In this document: one piece after another, positions 42,719-50,847 of the stretch
Layout: every line of letters begins with the position of its first letter
Position numbering within the stretch: the stretch's first letter is position 1
Source: Ectothiorhodospiraceae bacterium BW-2
GTDB lineage: Bacteria; Pseudomonadota; Gammaproteobacteria; Thiohalomonadales; Thiohalomonadaceae
NCBI GenBank assembly: GCA_008375315.1
Contig: CP032507.1
Location: 1,116,001 to 1,180,000 of the forward strand
Length of the DNA stretch: 64,000 bases
Direction of reading: 5' to 3'
Translations under genes and position numbers: made by a program
The notes under the pieces: model-generated
Seen by the model: the letters and a program-made list of their open reading frames with translations, nothing else
Told to the model about the DNA's origin: nothing
Database searches by the model: none

Positions 42719-43387
42719 ATGCCTGGCACATTCATCGAACTAAAAACAGCGCTAGATCCCCTGTCGGCCTATGTTGTCGGGCCGGAGGAGTCGAAACGCG
42801 CCCTGCTGATTCTGCATGAGTGGTGGGGAGTTAAACCACACAATCGCAAGCTAGCCGACCATTTTGCCACCATGGGCTATCGGGTAATGATAGCCGATCT
42901 GTTTGATGGTCGAGTCACCGATAGCAGCGAAGAGGCGAGCCTCTGGATGCGCGAACTCAACGAGCAGCAAGATGAGGTCGATGAGAAGCTCGCTACCGCT
43001 ATCGACTATCTCCACCAAGAGGGTCAGCGGCGGGTCGCCACCTACGGCTGTTCGATGGGGGGGCGGCAATCTCTGATAGCCTCACTCAATAACCCCGACA
43101 AGGTCGATGCCACCGTCATGGTCTTCTGCCGTATGGAGAGCAATCCCGACAGATTAACTCCCCTACAGAGCCCTGTGCTGGTGGTCTATGCTGAGCAGGA
43201 GAGTAACTGGCCTGAAAAGCAGCAGCTATTTGAGGCGGCGATGGCCAAGGCAGGTAAAACCACCGAAGCTATCAGCTACGATGCCGCCCACGGCTTTACC
43301 AACCCCGAAAGCTCGCGCTACGATAGCGGGGCCGATGCGGCCCACCTCAAAGTCGTCGAGGCGTTTTTGGCTCGCCACCTAAGCTAA
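42719..43387 (+). CDS. Dienelactone hydrolase family alpha/beta hydrolase
   Basis: The 222-residue cytosolic protein has the alpha/beta-hydrolase fold of the dienelactone hydrolase family. The nucleophile elbow reads YGCSMGGRQ, so Ser is the likely nucleophile where classical DLH has Cys; the general base lies in YDAAHGF and the acid probably near VYAEQES. An AGGAGCT box 9 bases before the ATG supports the start. Substrate cannot be told. It is followed after 24 bases by the LytTR regulator in the same direction. Confidence 0.85.
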   Translation: MPGTFIELKTALDPLSAYVVGPEESKRALLILHEWWGVKPHNRKLADHFATMGYRVMIADLFDGRVTDSSEEASLWMRELNEQQDEVDEKLATAIDYLHQEGQRRVATYGCSMGGRQSLIASLNNPDKVDATVMVFCRMESNPDRLTPLQSPVLVVYAEQESNWPEKQQLFEAAMAKAGKTTEAISYDAAHGFTNPESSRYDSGADAAHLKVVEAFLARHLS

Positions 43388-43411
43388 CCCGCTTCGCCGC
43401 TTCGCTTAGTC

Positions 43412-44164
43412 ATGGCCGCTTCCCCCTCTCCGCTGCAGGTCGCGCTTGCGGATGATGAGCCATTAGCACGGGAGCGGCTGGCGCGACTTTTGGCCACCTT
43501 CGAGTCGGTAGAGCTAGTCGCCAGCCTAGGTCGCGGCGCAGAGCTGTTGGCTCTACTCAAGAGACAGAGTCTCGATCTGCTGCTGCTCGACATTCGGATG
43601 CCGGGTATCGATGGGGTAGCGCTAGCAGAGCAGCTACAGCGGCTCGATCACCCTCCACTGATTATCTTTGTCACCGCCTACAGCGAATACGCACTAGAGG
43701 CGTTTGAAGTGAGCGCTCTGGACTATCTGTTAAAACCGGTGCGAATAGAGCGGCTACAACAGGCGCTCGATAAGGCTCGCAAGGTGCTACAGCTCCCCAC
43801 AGACCAGAGCGCATCCCTCCCATCGATTATGGTCGAGTCGCAGGGGGTGTTACAGAGAATACCTCTCAATCAGATCGCCTGCTTTATCGCCGCCGGTAAA
43901 TATACCGTTGCGATTAGCGACAGCGGCGAGACCATTTTGAGCCAGTCGCTAAAACAGTTAGAGCAGCAGTTAGGTTCGGCGGTGCTGCGCATCCACCGTA
44001 ATGCGCTGATAGTCGCCCGCTCACTCGCGGCGATTGAGACTCTCGATGAGGGGACTCATCGGGTACGACTGCACCACTTTCCACTCGATGAGTCGCAGCT
44101 CCCCCTCATTAGTCGTCGCCATTTAAGTCGCGTCAGGGCGCAGGTAGCCCAGTTAGCACTCTGA
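43412..44164 (+). CDS. LytTR-family response regulator (AlgR-like)
   Basis: The 250-residue protein has a receiver (about 8-125; ADDEPLARERL, phospho-Asp in LLLLDIRMPGIDG, conserved Lys in YLLKPV) and a C-terminal LytTR DNA-binding domain (about 150-248, with ACFIAAGKYTVAIS and the typical RIHRNALIV). Its partner kinase, usually of the LytS/AlgZ type, is not in the window. It is the last host gene before the defence island; the GC-rich hairpin at 44228-44248 follows 64 bases later. Confidence 0.92.
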   Translation: MAASPSPLQVALADDEPLARERLARLLATFESVELVASLGRGAELLALLKRQSLDLLLLDIRMPGIDGVALAEQLQRLDHPPLIIFVTAYSEYALEAFEVSALDYLLKPVRIERLQQALDKARKVLQLPTDQSASLPSIMVESQGVLQRIPLNQIACFIAAGKYTVAISDSGETILSQSLKQLEQQLGSAVLRIHRNALIVARSLAAIETLDEGTHRVRLHHFPLDESQLPLISRRHLSRVRAQVAQLAL

Positions 44165-44227
44165 ATATCAAAGAGGGCATCCGGGGGGCCTTGTTCATCG
44201 TTTCGCCATTTTTTACCCCCACCCCAA

Positions 44228-44248
44228 CCCTCCCCCGCTGGGGGAGGG
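44228..44248. terminator. GC-rich hairpin at the island's left edge
   Basis: CCCTCCCCC (44228-44236) pairs perfectly with GGGGGAGGG (44240-44248) across a 3-base loop. It lies 64 bases after the LytTR stop and 27 before the abiH remnant reading ends. No T-run follows on the plus strand, so it may be a stability hairpin or a REP-like element and not a strict terminator. A similar GC-rich hairpin follows purB. Confidence 0.4.
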
Positions 44249-44274
44249 GAGCTAATAACCTCCCCTCACGAACA

Positions 44275-44577
44275 TCAACCGTAAAGGCCGGAGCCTGAAA
44301 CGAGGCCTCCAGCAGAGACGGCAGCGGAAGACCCCCTGCCAGCTTTATCAATCCCATATACTTGCTCTATGTTGTGGGTATCGTAAAATGATTTCCAGTC
44401 ATATTTTCCTATATTACGCTCAAAATCATTCCACAAGTTTTGATCGACTGAATCAAGATTCAAATACTGCTCAAGCTCCTCTAAAGTTTCTTTAGCAAAC
44501 TCATAAAACTGCGCAAATCCAGTCGGCAACCCATGCCATAAATCAAAGCCATTTCCTATGATATATAATGTGCTCAT
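44275..44577 (-). pseudogene. abiH: AbiH-family phage abortive-infection protein, 5' remnant
   Basis: The first ~75 residues match the start of AbiH proteins: LYIIGNGFDLWHGLPTGF is the family's N-terminal motif, followed by FYEFAKETLEELEQYL. After DKAGRG the reading turns into Ser/Gly/Ala-rich sequence that fits no family and stops at about 100 residues, whereas AbiH proteins are several times longer. The 3' part has been deleted at about 44300-44345, the edge where island sequence meets host sequence. The start is two bases after the stop of the PaeR7I-type endonuclease, so it was once the next gene in that operon. Confidence 0.75.
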
Positions 44578-44579
44578 TA

Positions 44580-44831
44580 CTAATCTAGGCGAGCAGCTTC
44601 AGCAGCAATATGCCCGGCCAAGGAAGTAACAAAGGTCTTTATTCCAGTCATTTTTGACATTTCAGAAAAATCGCCAGTTTTGGCCGCTCCCCTTGGTGAA
44701 GCAAGAATTGATGCCGTGGTATAAAGCTGTTCTTTTGTTAGCTTTTGACACAATAGATCATATCTTTCAAGATAAGATGCCCCCTTAAACTCTTCGAAGA
44801 CTTCAAAATGTGGTGAGCTATCTCGAACAGG
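44580..44831 (-). pseudogene. PaeR7I/XhoI-type restriction endonuclease, 3' fragment
   Basis: Reading on the minus strand from the IS edge gives [20 protein letters not shown] and continues in an open frame to ...AAEAARLD and a TAG at 44582-44580. This is the missing C-terminal third of the endonuclease whose N-terminal part lies on the other side of the IS at 46722-47214. Removing the IS and one copy of the 4-bp target repeat joins the pieces in frame as KSRAP-VRDSS. That gives a 246-residue protein, the length I recall for PaeR7I/XhoI enzymes. Confidence 0.88.
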
Positions 44832-44912
44832 CCCTGAGTGTCAAGATACCCTGAGACCACCCCTGATGAGAAATGAATGTAGAATCAGGGGGGGCAACAG
44901 AGGAGATACACG

Positions 44913-45317
44913 ATGCCCAAAGATACTACCGTTTTACCCTCCAACGAGGTTACCGACCCCGATGAAGAGAAGCGCTCCTACCGCAAATTTAGTGAGGAAG
45001 AGAAGCTTCGGATCCTAGCAGAAGCAGAGCAGTGCAAGGAGCCGGGTCAGCTAGGCGAGCTGCTGCGCAAAGAGCAGATCTACAGCTCCCATCTGACCAA
45101 ATGGCGCCGACAACTGCAAGCACAGGGGCAGGCTGGCCTGAAAGGGAAACAGAGTGGTCGCAAACCGAGCCTAGACAAGCGAGATAAGGAGATAGAGCGT
45201 TTAAAGAAGGAAATTCAGCGTCTTAGCCAACGGTTACAGCAGACCGAAGGGGTGATTGCGCTCCAAAAAAAAGCCTTCAGCTTATTGGAGCAGATGAACA
45301 CAGAGATAAGCTTATGA
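44913..45317 (+). CDS. IS3-family transposase subunit OrfA, copy 1
   Basis: The 134-residue product has a helix-turn-helix (about 20-75, SYRKFSEEEKLRILAEAEQ) that binds the IS ends and a C-terminal leucine zipper-like coiled coil (about 95-130). AGGAG lies 7 bases before the ATG. The stop overlaps the orfB start as ATGA (45314-45317). In classical IS3 elements the two frames are joined by programmed -1 frameshifting; here the overlap looks like start-stop coupling, since no A6G slippery site was seen at the junction. Confidence 0.92.
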   Translation: MPKDTTVLPSNEVTDPDEEKRSYRKFSEEEKLRILAEAEQCKEPGQLGELLRKEQIYSSHLTKWRRQLQAQGQAGLKGKQSGRKPSLDKRDKEIERLKKEIQRLSQRLQQTEGVIALQKKAFSLLEQMNTEISL

Positions 45318-46363
45318 GATTAGTTGAAAAAGAGTGCCCCAGTTCGGTGAGCATAAGAGCCGCTTGCGATAGCCTAGCGCTCTCGCGTGCAGGCTACTAC
45401 CGCCGACAGGCTCCGGTTGTCTCCCCCCGAGCGAGCCTTCCAAGACCCGTCGCAGCCAATGCGCTGAGTGAGGCAGAGAGGCAAGCCGTTCTGGGGCTTT
45501 TGAACAGCGAACGATTCTATGACCAACCTCCGGCAGAGATCTATGCTAGCCTGCTGGATGAAGGGAAATATTACTGTTCAATCAGTACGATGTATCGGAT
45601 CCTTCGTGCTAATCAACAGACGGGAGAGCGGCGAGCTCAAAAACCGGCCAAATCACACGCTATCCCCCGATTACGGGCGACCCGCCCGAATGATGTTTGG
45701 ACATGGGATATCACTAAGCTTCCCACCACAGAGCAGGGTAACTTCTTGAATCTCTATGTGGTGATGGATCTCTACAGCCGTTTTATTGTGGCTTGGATGG
45801 TCTCAAGGAAGGAGAATAGTGAGCTCTCCAAGCTGTTAATCAGTGACGCAGCGGCTCGCTATCGGGTCGCGCTCAGTGGCTTAACACTGCATCAGGATAG
45901 AGGTGTGCCGATGACCGCCAGAGGCTATCTCGACTTGATGGCCGAACTGGGGATCACCTGCTCCCACAGCCGTCCACGAGTCAGTAACGACAATCCGTTT
46001 AGCGAGAGTCAATTTAAAACACTCAAGCAACAACCCGATTATCCTCAACGATTGACAGGAGTTGACCATGCCAGAATATGGTTTAGTGACTATGTTGACT
46101 GGTACTGTTTCCACCACCACCATCGAGGGATTGCGTGGTTCACTCCAGAGCAGGTATTTACCGGTCGTTACAAGGAGGTTAGCGAGCAGCGTGAACAGGC
46201 GCTGAAGCAGGCCTATCAGCAGCATCCGAAACGCTTTATTCATGGTGAGCCCAAGGTTAAGCAACCCCCTACTGAGGTATGGATTAACCCCGCTCTACCG
46301 GAGGAGGGGGTGGGGTCGCTGGAGGTCAACTATCCAACCCTGAATAGAGCGAAGGAGAGATGA
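45314..46363 (+). CDS. IS3-family transposase OrfB (DDE integrase), copy 1
   Basis: The 349-residue catalytic subunit has an HTH_21-like N-terminal region and a retroviral-integrase core. The three acidic residues are visible in WTWDITKLP, LHQDRGVPM and NPFSESQFK, followed by the family's HHHHRGIAWFTPEQV. It is complete. It differs from copy 2 at RPNDV versus RPNEV and RLTGV versus RFTGV. Confidence 0.95.
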   Translation: MRLVEKECPSSVSIRAACDSLALSRAGYYRRQAPVVSPRASLPRPVAANALSEAERQAVLGLLNSERFYDQPPAEIYASLLDEGKYYCSISTMYRILRANQQTGERRAQKPAKSHAIPRLRATRPNDVWTWDITKLPTTEQGNFLNLYVVMDLYSRFIVAWMVSRKENSELSKLLISDAAARYRVALSGLTLHQDRGVPMTARGYLDLMAELGITCSHSRPRVSNDNPFSESQFKTLKQQPDYPQRLTGVDHARIWFSDYVDWYCFHHHHRGIAWFTPEQVFTGRYKEVSEQREQALKQAYQQHPKRFIHGEPKVKQPPTEVWINPALPEEGVGSLEVNYPTLNRAKER

Positions 46364-46430
46364 GTGACGGTGCCGCTAGTGGGTCTATCGTCGATGGCTT
46401 TAGCCGGTTGTGGTGGCTGAATGACAGAGC

Positions 46431-46493
46431 GTTATCCATAGCCCGCCCCCCGGAGACCCCCTTATTATCGTAGGGGGGCGGGCTGTGGGTAAC
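46431..46493. repeat. 21-bp hairpin downstream of orfB (IS copy 1)
   Basis: GTTATCCATAGCCCGCCCCCC pairs with GGGGGGCGGGCTGTGGGTAAC over 21 bp with two G-U or mismatch positions and a 21-base loop (left arm 46431-46451, right arm 46473-46493). It lies in the 358-base non-coding tail between orfB and the IS end and is repeated in copy 2. It could be a transcription stop protecting or terminating the transposase message, or a strand-processing signal. A reading frame crosses it on the other strand, but shows no protein-like features. Confidence 0.7.
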
Positions 46494-46686
46494 GCGGTGC
46501 AGGAGGGAGGTTCCTAGATTAGGGGTTGCAGTTCGCCTTGCAGCTCCCCCTTGCTGAAGGGCTTGGCTCTTGCGGCAAAGGGCCATGAGGGTCATGTTCG
46601 CTCCTTGTTGCGTCATGACTCAACATAGGCGAAATTTACCGGTGAGGGCAGTGGCAATCACCGGCTAGATTTAGAGCTTTATTTTT

Positions 46687-47214
46687 TTAACAACTGGTCT
46701 CAAATTGCTTGACAGCTTCCGCAGGCGCCCTAGACTTATCTGCATCTTCAACCAGCATTAGCCAGCCAACAAAAGGTCGAGGCTGATTACCAAAAGCACC
46801 TTCTCTATAAGCTGTCCATAAATCGTGTGCCGTTCCAATGGCCTCTTCAGTTCGGTTATTGAAATTGTTGCCAAATGAAGGACCAACCTGGCTTTTTAAT
46901 TCGATTGCAGCAATCAACTCTCCTTTATAAATCACCAGAAGATCCCATAACTTGGTGGGACGGAAAAAACCGGGGAGAGTCAAGACTGCATGTTTTTGGT
47001 GAATATCAGCATTTTCAAGGCCATTGGCACGGATGATATCAATGATCAAATCGATAAATCCATCCATATTTTTACCAGCCGTAACGCCTGCGCGTTCTCC
47101 CTGGTCTAATTTTCCAGATTCTTTCTGTTTTTGTTTTGCCGCGTTTCGATTGCCCCAGAAACCTTTGATTGCTTCACGAGTTTTTGATTCATATTCAACG
47201 AGATCAATAGCCAT
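46687..47214 (-). pseudogene. PaeR7I/XhoI-type restriction endonuclease, 5' fragment
   Basis: Residues 1-164 belong to a type II endonuclease of the PaeR7I/XhoI family, which cuts CTCGAG in characterised members. Family landmarks are [40 protein letters not shown] (a PD-(D/E)xK-like site, D...ELK) and [19 protein letters not shown]. The last 11 residues ([11 protein letters not shown]) and the stop come from the IS end, so the protein lacks about 82 C-terminal residues and is almost certainly inactive. The start is two bases after the methyltransferase stop, an M-R operon. Confidence 0.9.
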
Positions 47215-47216
47215 TT

Positions 47217-48956
47217 TTATTCTCTGTTTCCGCCTAGAGCGGATCGTTCATCTTTGTTTAGATTATATAGTTTAAAAACAATACTGTTGCAGGCATCGAT
47301 ATCCCGAGAGCAAGCGGCGTTAATCAAGTCTTTCCTGATCCCCTCAGATACATCCTGCCAATAAGGAAGGCAGATACGTCGTAAGTATTGAGCTTGAAAG
47401 CGCAAATAACCGCCACGCATTTTTGTTGAGTAGGTTGCCACGAAAAGCTTAGACATACTCGAAAGCAATACGGCCTGTAGAGCCCGTAAATCCCAGTTTT
47501 CAGAAATAATGTAGTATAGATTGTGGTGGGGATATAGTTGACCGGGTTCGAAAACGATATGAGCTTCGCCCTTAATGTCAGGTATCAAGAGTTTCGGTTT
47601 TATAGTTAGCTCAGGCCATATTCTATCGATAGTCCGATACCAGTTTGAAGGCGACTTCTTAGCGCAATGGCGTTTCTTGATGACCTCTTTGCGTTCATCA
47701 AGATAACGGGCTAGTTTTGGATAATTCCGCAAATCAACGAGACCGCCATCGTCGGCAAAGGGATTTATAACACCTTGACCCTGCCAGATAACTTCACCTG
47801 ATTTAATATCACGAGTTGCGACTAATGGCAGTTTTCTATCTGTCTCAACATCAAGGGATTTGAAGTCACCAATAAATGCCTTGTCGGCTCCGGTAGCTAC
47901 GCCAATGCCGACATTACAACCTGTTTGTTCAAGAGTTGGAAACTGGTTCTCTATTCGCCGAATCAATGACATTTGATCTGATGATTCTAAAAGCCAAGGA
48001 TCAGAACCACTTAAAATGCCCGCCATTTCTCTTACAACTGATGATTTTGGCAAAACCTCAGAATTTATATCCACGGAAATGGATGAAAGAATTTTCTTAT
48101 CAATTTTGGGTCGATGGGCAATACGGGTTATGCTGGTTTTTGATTTAGTAAGAACAGTAATCGCGGGATAGGCACTGACCTCGGCATGAAAAGCGTCAGT
48201 ATCAACCATGTCAACATATGCCTTTAAATAAAAATTCTTTGATATATAGCATCGTAACGGCCCTCCGTATCGATTTTTCATCCAGCGGTCTGCGCATATA
48301 AATCCAAGCGCGCCGTTTTTTGTCAAAAGAGATAATGAATGTTCAATAAAAGGGATATACAAATCAGCTCTGTCATACATGGTCTTGTAGCGACAGCGAT
48401 ATTCATTTAGCAACGGGGTAGGAATCAATTCTTGTCGGACATATGGTGGATTACCAACAATAAAGTCAAAGCACATGTCTTTCTTTTCAAGCAAAAAATC
48501 GCCTTGACTCAACCATTGGTCAGCAAGTTCGGAAGAAGTCGATAAGGATATACCTTCTTTTGTTAGCCGATTAACTACAGCGTTGCGTGTCGATAAAAAA
48601 GTTTTTCGATGCAGTTCAACTCCTCGAATGGCTCTTCCTAATTCTGTCTTTGCATTCGAGGTATTTCCTTCGTTCTTGCGCCATGCAGCAAGCAACCTTT
48701 CAATTGCGGGAAGAAGAAAATCGCCCTCTCCAAAAGATGGCTCCAGAATGCTACTAAGATGCAAAGGGCTGCTTTCAACATAGCCGACTAAATCAAGAAT
48801 GAATTCAACAACCTCAATCCGCGTAAAAATTGCACCGCGTACATCATTCTCGCCATGGGAGGCTAATTCTTCTATTGCATCTGTAACATTTCTTGACCTT
48901 GGAATGGTCGAAACGTCGAACAGATCAAATAATGTTGGTTGTATCAGGCTTGGCAT
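47217..48956 (-). CDS. N6-adenine DNA methyltransferase of the PaeR7I/Eco57I type
   Basis: The 579-residue product is an amino-methyltransferase. Motif I lies in [12 protein letters not shown] (about residues 68-80) and the catalytic NPPY in [12 protein letters not shown] (about 165-176). A C-terminal TaqI-like recognition domain spans about 320-560. The neighbouring endonuclease fragments are PaeR7I-like, so CTCGAG is the expected target, methylated at adenine. The gene is intact while its endonuclease is split by the IS, leaving it as an orphan methylase. Base composition is AT-richer than the host genes. It starts 15 bases after the HTH gene. Confidence 0.92.
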   Translation of the reverse strand: MPSLIQPTLFDLFDVSTIPRSRNVTDAIEELASHGENDVRGAIFTRIEVVEFILDLVGYVESSPLHLSSILEPSFGEGDFLLPAIERLLAAWRKNEGNTSNAKTELGRAIRGVELHRKTFLSTRNAVVNRLTKEGISLSTSSELADQWLSQGDFLLEKKDMCFDFIVGNPPYVRQELIPTPLLNEYRCRYKTMYDRADLYIPFIEHSLSLLTKNGALGFICADRWMKNRYGGPLRCYISKNFYLKAYVDMVDTDAFHAEVSAYPAITVLTKSKTSITRIAHRPKIDKKILSSISVDINSEVLPKSSVVREMAGILSGSDPWLLESSDQMSLIRRIENQFPTLEQTGCNVGIGVATGADKAFIGDFKSLDVETDRKLPLVATRDIKSGEVIWQGQGVINPFADDGGLVDLRNYPKLARYLDERKEVIKKRHCAKKSPSNWYRTIDRIWPELTIKPKLLIPDIKGEAHIVFEPGQLYPHHNLYYIISENWDLRALQAVLLSSMSKLFVATYSTKMRGGYLRFQAQYLRRICLPYWQDVSEGIRKDLINAACSRDIDACNSIVFKLYNLNKDERSALGGNRE

Positions 48957-48971
48957 ATGATCCCCTTTATT

Positions 48972-49178
48972 CTATCCATTTTTTACCGAAGCCTTTAGGG
49001 GCATTTCTCGAAGAATTTTCATCCACTCATCAATTTCATCCCGGTCAAACCGCCACTGGTTTCCAATTTTTGACGCCGGAATTTCACCTTTCTGTGTCAT
49101 GGCATAGAGTTTAGTCCGGCTCATCTTAAGGTATGCCGCCAGCTCTTCCACGGTCAGCCATTTGTCGTTTTCTGTCAT
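48972..49178 (-). CDS. Small excisionase/MerR-like HTH protein (HTH_17)
   Basis: The ATG at 49178 (AAGGAG 11 bases upstream) gives 68 residues, MTENDKWLTVEELAAYLKMS..., with a single winged-helix motif of the helix_turn_helix_17/excisionase type (WLTVEELAAYLKMSRTKLYA, then GNQWRFDRDEIDEWMK). A longer frame from 49301 has a membrane-like leader and is rejected. It is 15 bases upstream of the adenine methyltransferase, the usual place of a controller gene in restriction-modification operons. True C-proteins are Xre-like, so the control role is inference. Confidence 0.8.
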   Translation of the reverse strand: MTENDKWLTVEELAAYLKMSRTKLYAMTQKGEIPASKIGNQWRFDRDEIDEWMKILREMPLKASVKNG

Positions 49179-49461
49179 ATAAGCCAAAACTCCTTGATAG
49201 TCAGAGTTAATATTTGATATTAAAAGATAATAGATGATAACGCAAAAATCAAGGTAATTCCCGGAAATCGGCATGGAAACATCCATTTGCCAGATTCCCA
49301 CCTAAAAAAAGCAGACGCCTTTCCAACACATTTCAAAGCCTTCCGGTAAGTAATCGCTGAAACCTCCCGCTCGCCCGATGCGATCGGGGCAAATAACAGT
49401 GATTGAACCGGAAAATTTGATGGAAATGTTTGCCACTGACCTAGAAAGGCTGGCATTTCTC
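49179..49461. other. No gene recognised between the HTH gene and the hicA remnant
   Basis: About 280 bases hold only unfamiliar reading frames on both strands and no tRNA-like or strong hairpin sequence. The right half may be decayed 3' sequence of hicA, since a frame beginning LHRLRVDRDR resembles the hicA core one frame off the intact part. The AT-rich part near 49200-49260 probably carries the promoter for the HTH-methylase operon. Confidence 0.4.
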
Positions 49462-49614
49462 TTAGAGGCAGATGCGGCTTTCGCTATCGATCCCGATCAA
49501 CTCGGAGCCGATGCAGCCAAACAGGAAGCTCCCTCTGACTCGAACCAATGCAAAACCCGCTTTTTTCAAAGCGAGCAATAGGTCTTTACCCGTTAAACTC
49601 GGAAGAGATGTCAT
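49462..49614 (-). pseudogene. hicA: hicA toxin remnant (type II toxin-antitoxin)
   Basis: From an ATG at 49614 the frame reads MTSLPSLTGKDLLLALKKAG then FALVRVRGS, the N-terminal half of the HicA mRNA-interferase fold. The next residues should contain the catalytic His (RGSH...), but the frame reads RGSFLFG and stops after 50 residues. A frame one base off contains LHRLRVDRDR, close to the expected HRLRHPDGR-like core, so a frameshift and further decay are likely. The ATG overlaps the hicB stop as ATGA. Confidence 0.75.
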
Positions 49615-49737
49615 GCCGCAACGGAAATCCTTTGAACGCCAACAAAATCAAGTGATTCATGTGTTCCCCCCTGAACTTCCAAACAAAGCTCAATGGCTTC
49701 ACGAATCCGTTCCATCAGCATATCCAGAGTGCAGCGC
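49611..49737 (-). pseudogene. hicB: hicB antitoxin remnant, 3' end only
   Basis: The minus-strand frame ending at the TGA 49613-49611 reads TLDMLMERIREAIELCLEV then QGGTHESLDFVGVQRISVAA, which is the C-terminal part of HicB/UPF0150 proteins. The 5' part is missing: at about 49738 it runs into the 10-bp repeat and the tail of the cytosine methylase. The antitoxin before toxin order and ATGA overlap are typical of hicBA-type modules. Non-functional. Confidence 0.75.
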
Positions 49738-50847
49738 CTTGTTAGCTGCTTTTTCTTTTTTCATTGCTTCTATTATTGATTCAGCGATCACCTTTCCGAA
49801 AACGGGTGGCACTGCATTCCCAATTTGTAAGTTTTTAGATGTTTTGCTCCCGTAAAAAAGATAGCTGTCTGGAAATCCTTGCAATCTAGCGCCCTCTCTC
49901 GTACTCAAGGCGCGATTTTGATATGGGTGCACACACCTTGATGATGATGGCGTTCCAAAGTTCCTTGTTATTGTCGGAGCAGGTTGATCTGGGAGTAACC
50001 TTGCATATGTATTTGCAAAATATTTTTTTGGTCTAAGTCTTTCTGGTAAGTCATTTACGCTACCTCCCGCAGGAATTAACGAAAGTATTTCGAGCATTTT
50101 TTCTCCGTAGTTAGAGCTATTATGCTCAGTTAGAGCCTTCTCTCTCATGCCTTTTCTCATGTCTTCTTGGTAGAGATTTTGAGGTGGCAGAGAATAACAG
50201 GAAATGCTGTCGTTTGCGCTTAATTTAGGCAAATCAGAAATTGCATCCATTAAAGTCAATTTATCTTTTAATCCGAAAAGATTTTGACCCAAACTATGTG
50301 TGGGATATGGTAAACACACTGAACATCTCCCTTTCTTCCATCCGACCACGATGGTTCGCTTTCTTATTTGTGGAAGACCAAAGTCTGATGCCTCAAGTAT
50401 TGCTGAATGACTATCATAGCCTAATTCTCTTAATTCAGATATAAGTGTATTATATGCTTTGCCGTCATACATATTTTTGAAGCCTGATACATTTTCAAAA
50501 ATTACATAACTGGGGTTTAACTCTTTAACTGCTCGTAAGTATTCATAAAACAAGCTGTTCCTAGGATCCTTTTCATTCTTAGAGCCCACGGTACTAAACC
50601 CCTGACACGGAGGACCGCCTGATAGTAAATCAATTTTGGATATGCCTAGGTTTTCTACCTCATCTTTGAAATTAATGTTATGTATATCATCACACAAAAC
50701 TTTCGTCTCAGGATGATTTAACTTAAATGTGGTAGCAAAGTCATTTTCGATCTCATTTGCTAAAACAATTTTGAAGCCTGCTTTTTCCAAGCCAATACTA
50801 AGTCCTCCCGCCCCAGAAAAAAGCTCTACTGCTATCGGTCTATTCAT
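49699..50847 (-). CDS. DNA (cytosine-5) methyltransferase
   Basis: The 382-residue product has all main C5-methylase motifs in order: I FSGAGGLSIGLEKAG (about 9-23), IV with the catalytic Cys in GGPPCQGFS (about 78-86), VI ENVSGF, VIII QIRKRTIVVGW, target region, IX near NTYARLLPDQPAPTI, and X IGNAVPP. The last ~15 residues (after MKKEK) look like read-through into sequence shared with the hicB remnant, so the original end may have been lost. It overlaps the upstream endonuclease gene by four bases (ATGA). Target sequence cannot be told. Confidence 0.95.
   Translation of the reverse strand: MNRPIAVELFSGAGGLSIGLEKAGFKIVLANEIENDFATTFKLNHPETKVLCDDIHNINFKDEVENLGISKIDLLSGGPPCQGFSTVGSKNEKDPRNSLFYEYLRAVKELNPSYVIFENVSGFKNMYDGKAYNTLISELRELGYDSHSAILEASDFGLPQIRKRTIVVGWKKGRCSVCLPYPTHSLGQNLFGLKDKLTLMDAISDLPKLSANDSISCYSLPPQNLYQEDMRKGMREKALTEHNSSNYGEKMLEILSLIPAGGSVNDLPERLRPKKYFANTYARLLPDQPAPTITRNFGTPSSSRCVHPYQNRALSTREGARLQGFPDSYLFYGSKTSKNLQIGNAVPPVFGKVIAESIIEAMKKEKAANKALHSGYADGTDS

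Larger units (their letters stand above)
44832..46721 (+). mobile_element. IS3-family insertion sequence, copy 1 (1890 bp)
   Basis: The ends were set by comparing the two copies in the window and their flanks. The element runs from CCCTGAGTGTCAAG to CTTGACAGCTTCCG. The ends share imperfect inverted repeats with TGTCAAG and TGAGACCA in common. It is flanked by a perfect 4-bp duplication, CAGG at 44828-44831 and 46722-46725. It carries orfA, orfB and a long hairpin. It splits the PaeR7I-type endonuclease gene. It differs from copy 2 by one G in a run near 44888-44894 and by at least two amino-acid changes in orfB, so both insertions are recent. Confidence 0.93.

Noticed and set aside
46326-46616. 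96-residue reading frame in the IS tail (and its twin at 52030-52320)
   Set aside because: It crosses the long hairpin, has no protein-like pattern, and is the same in both copies only because the copies are nearly identical.
49378-49581. Plus-strand 67-residue frame over the hicA remnant
   Set aside because: It is antisense to the hicA remnant, and the HicA/HicB match on the minus strand explains the sequence better.
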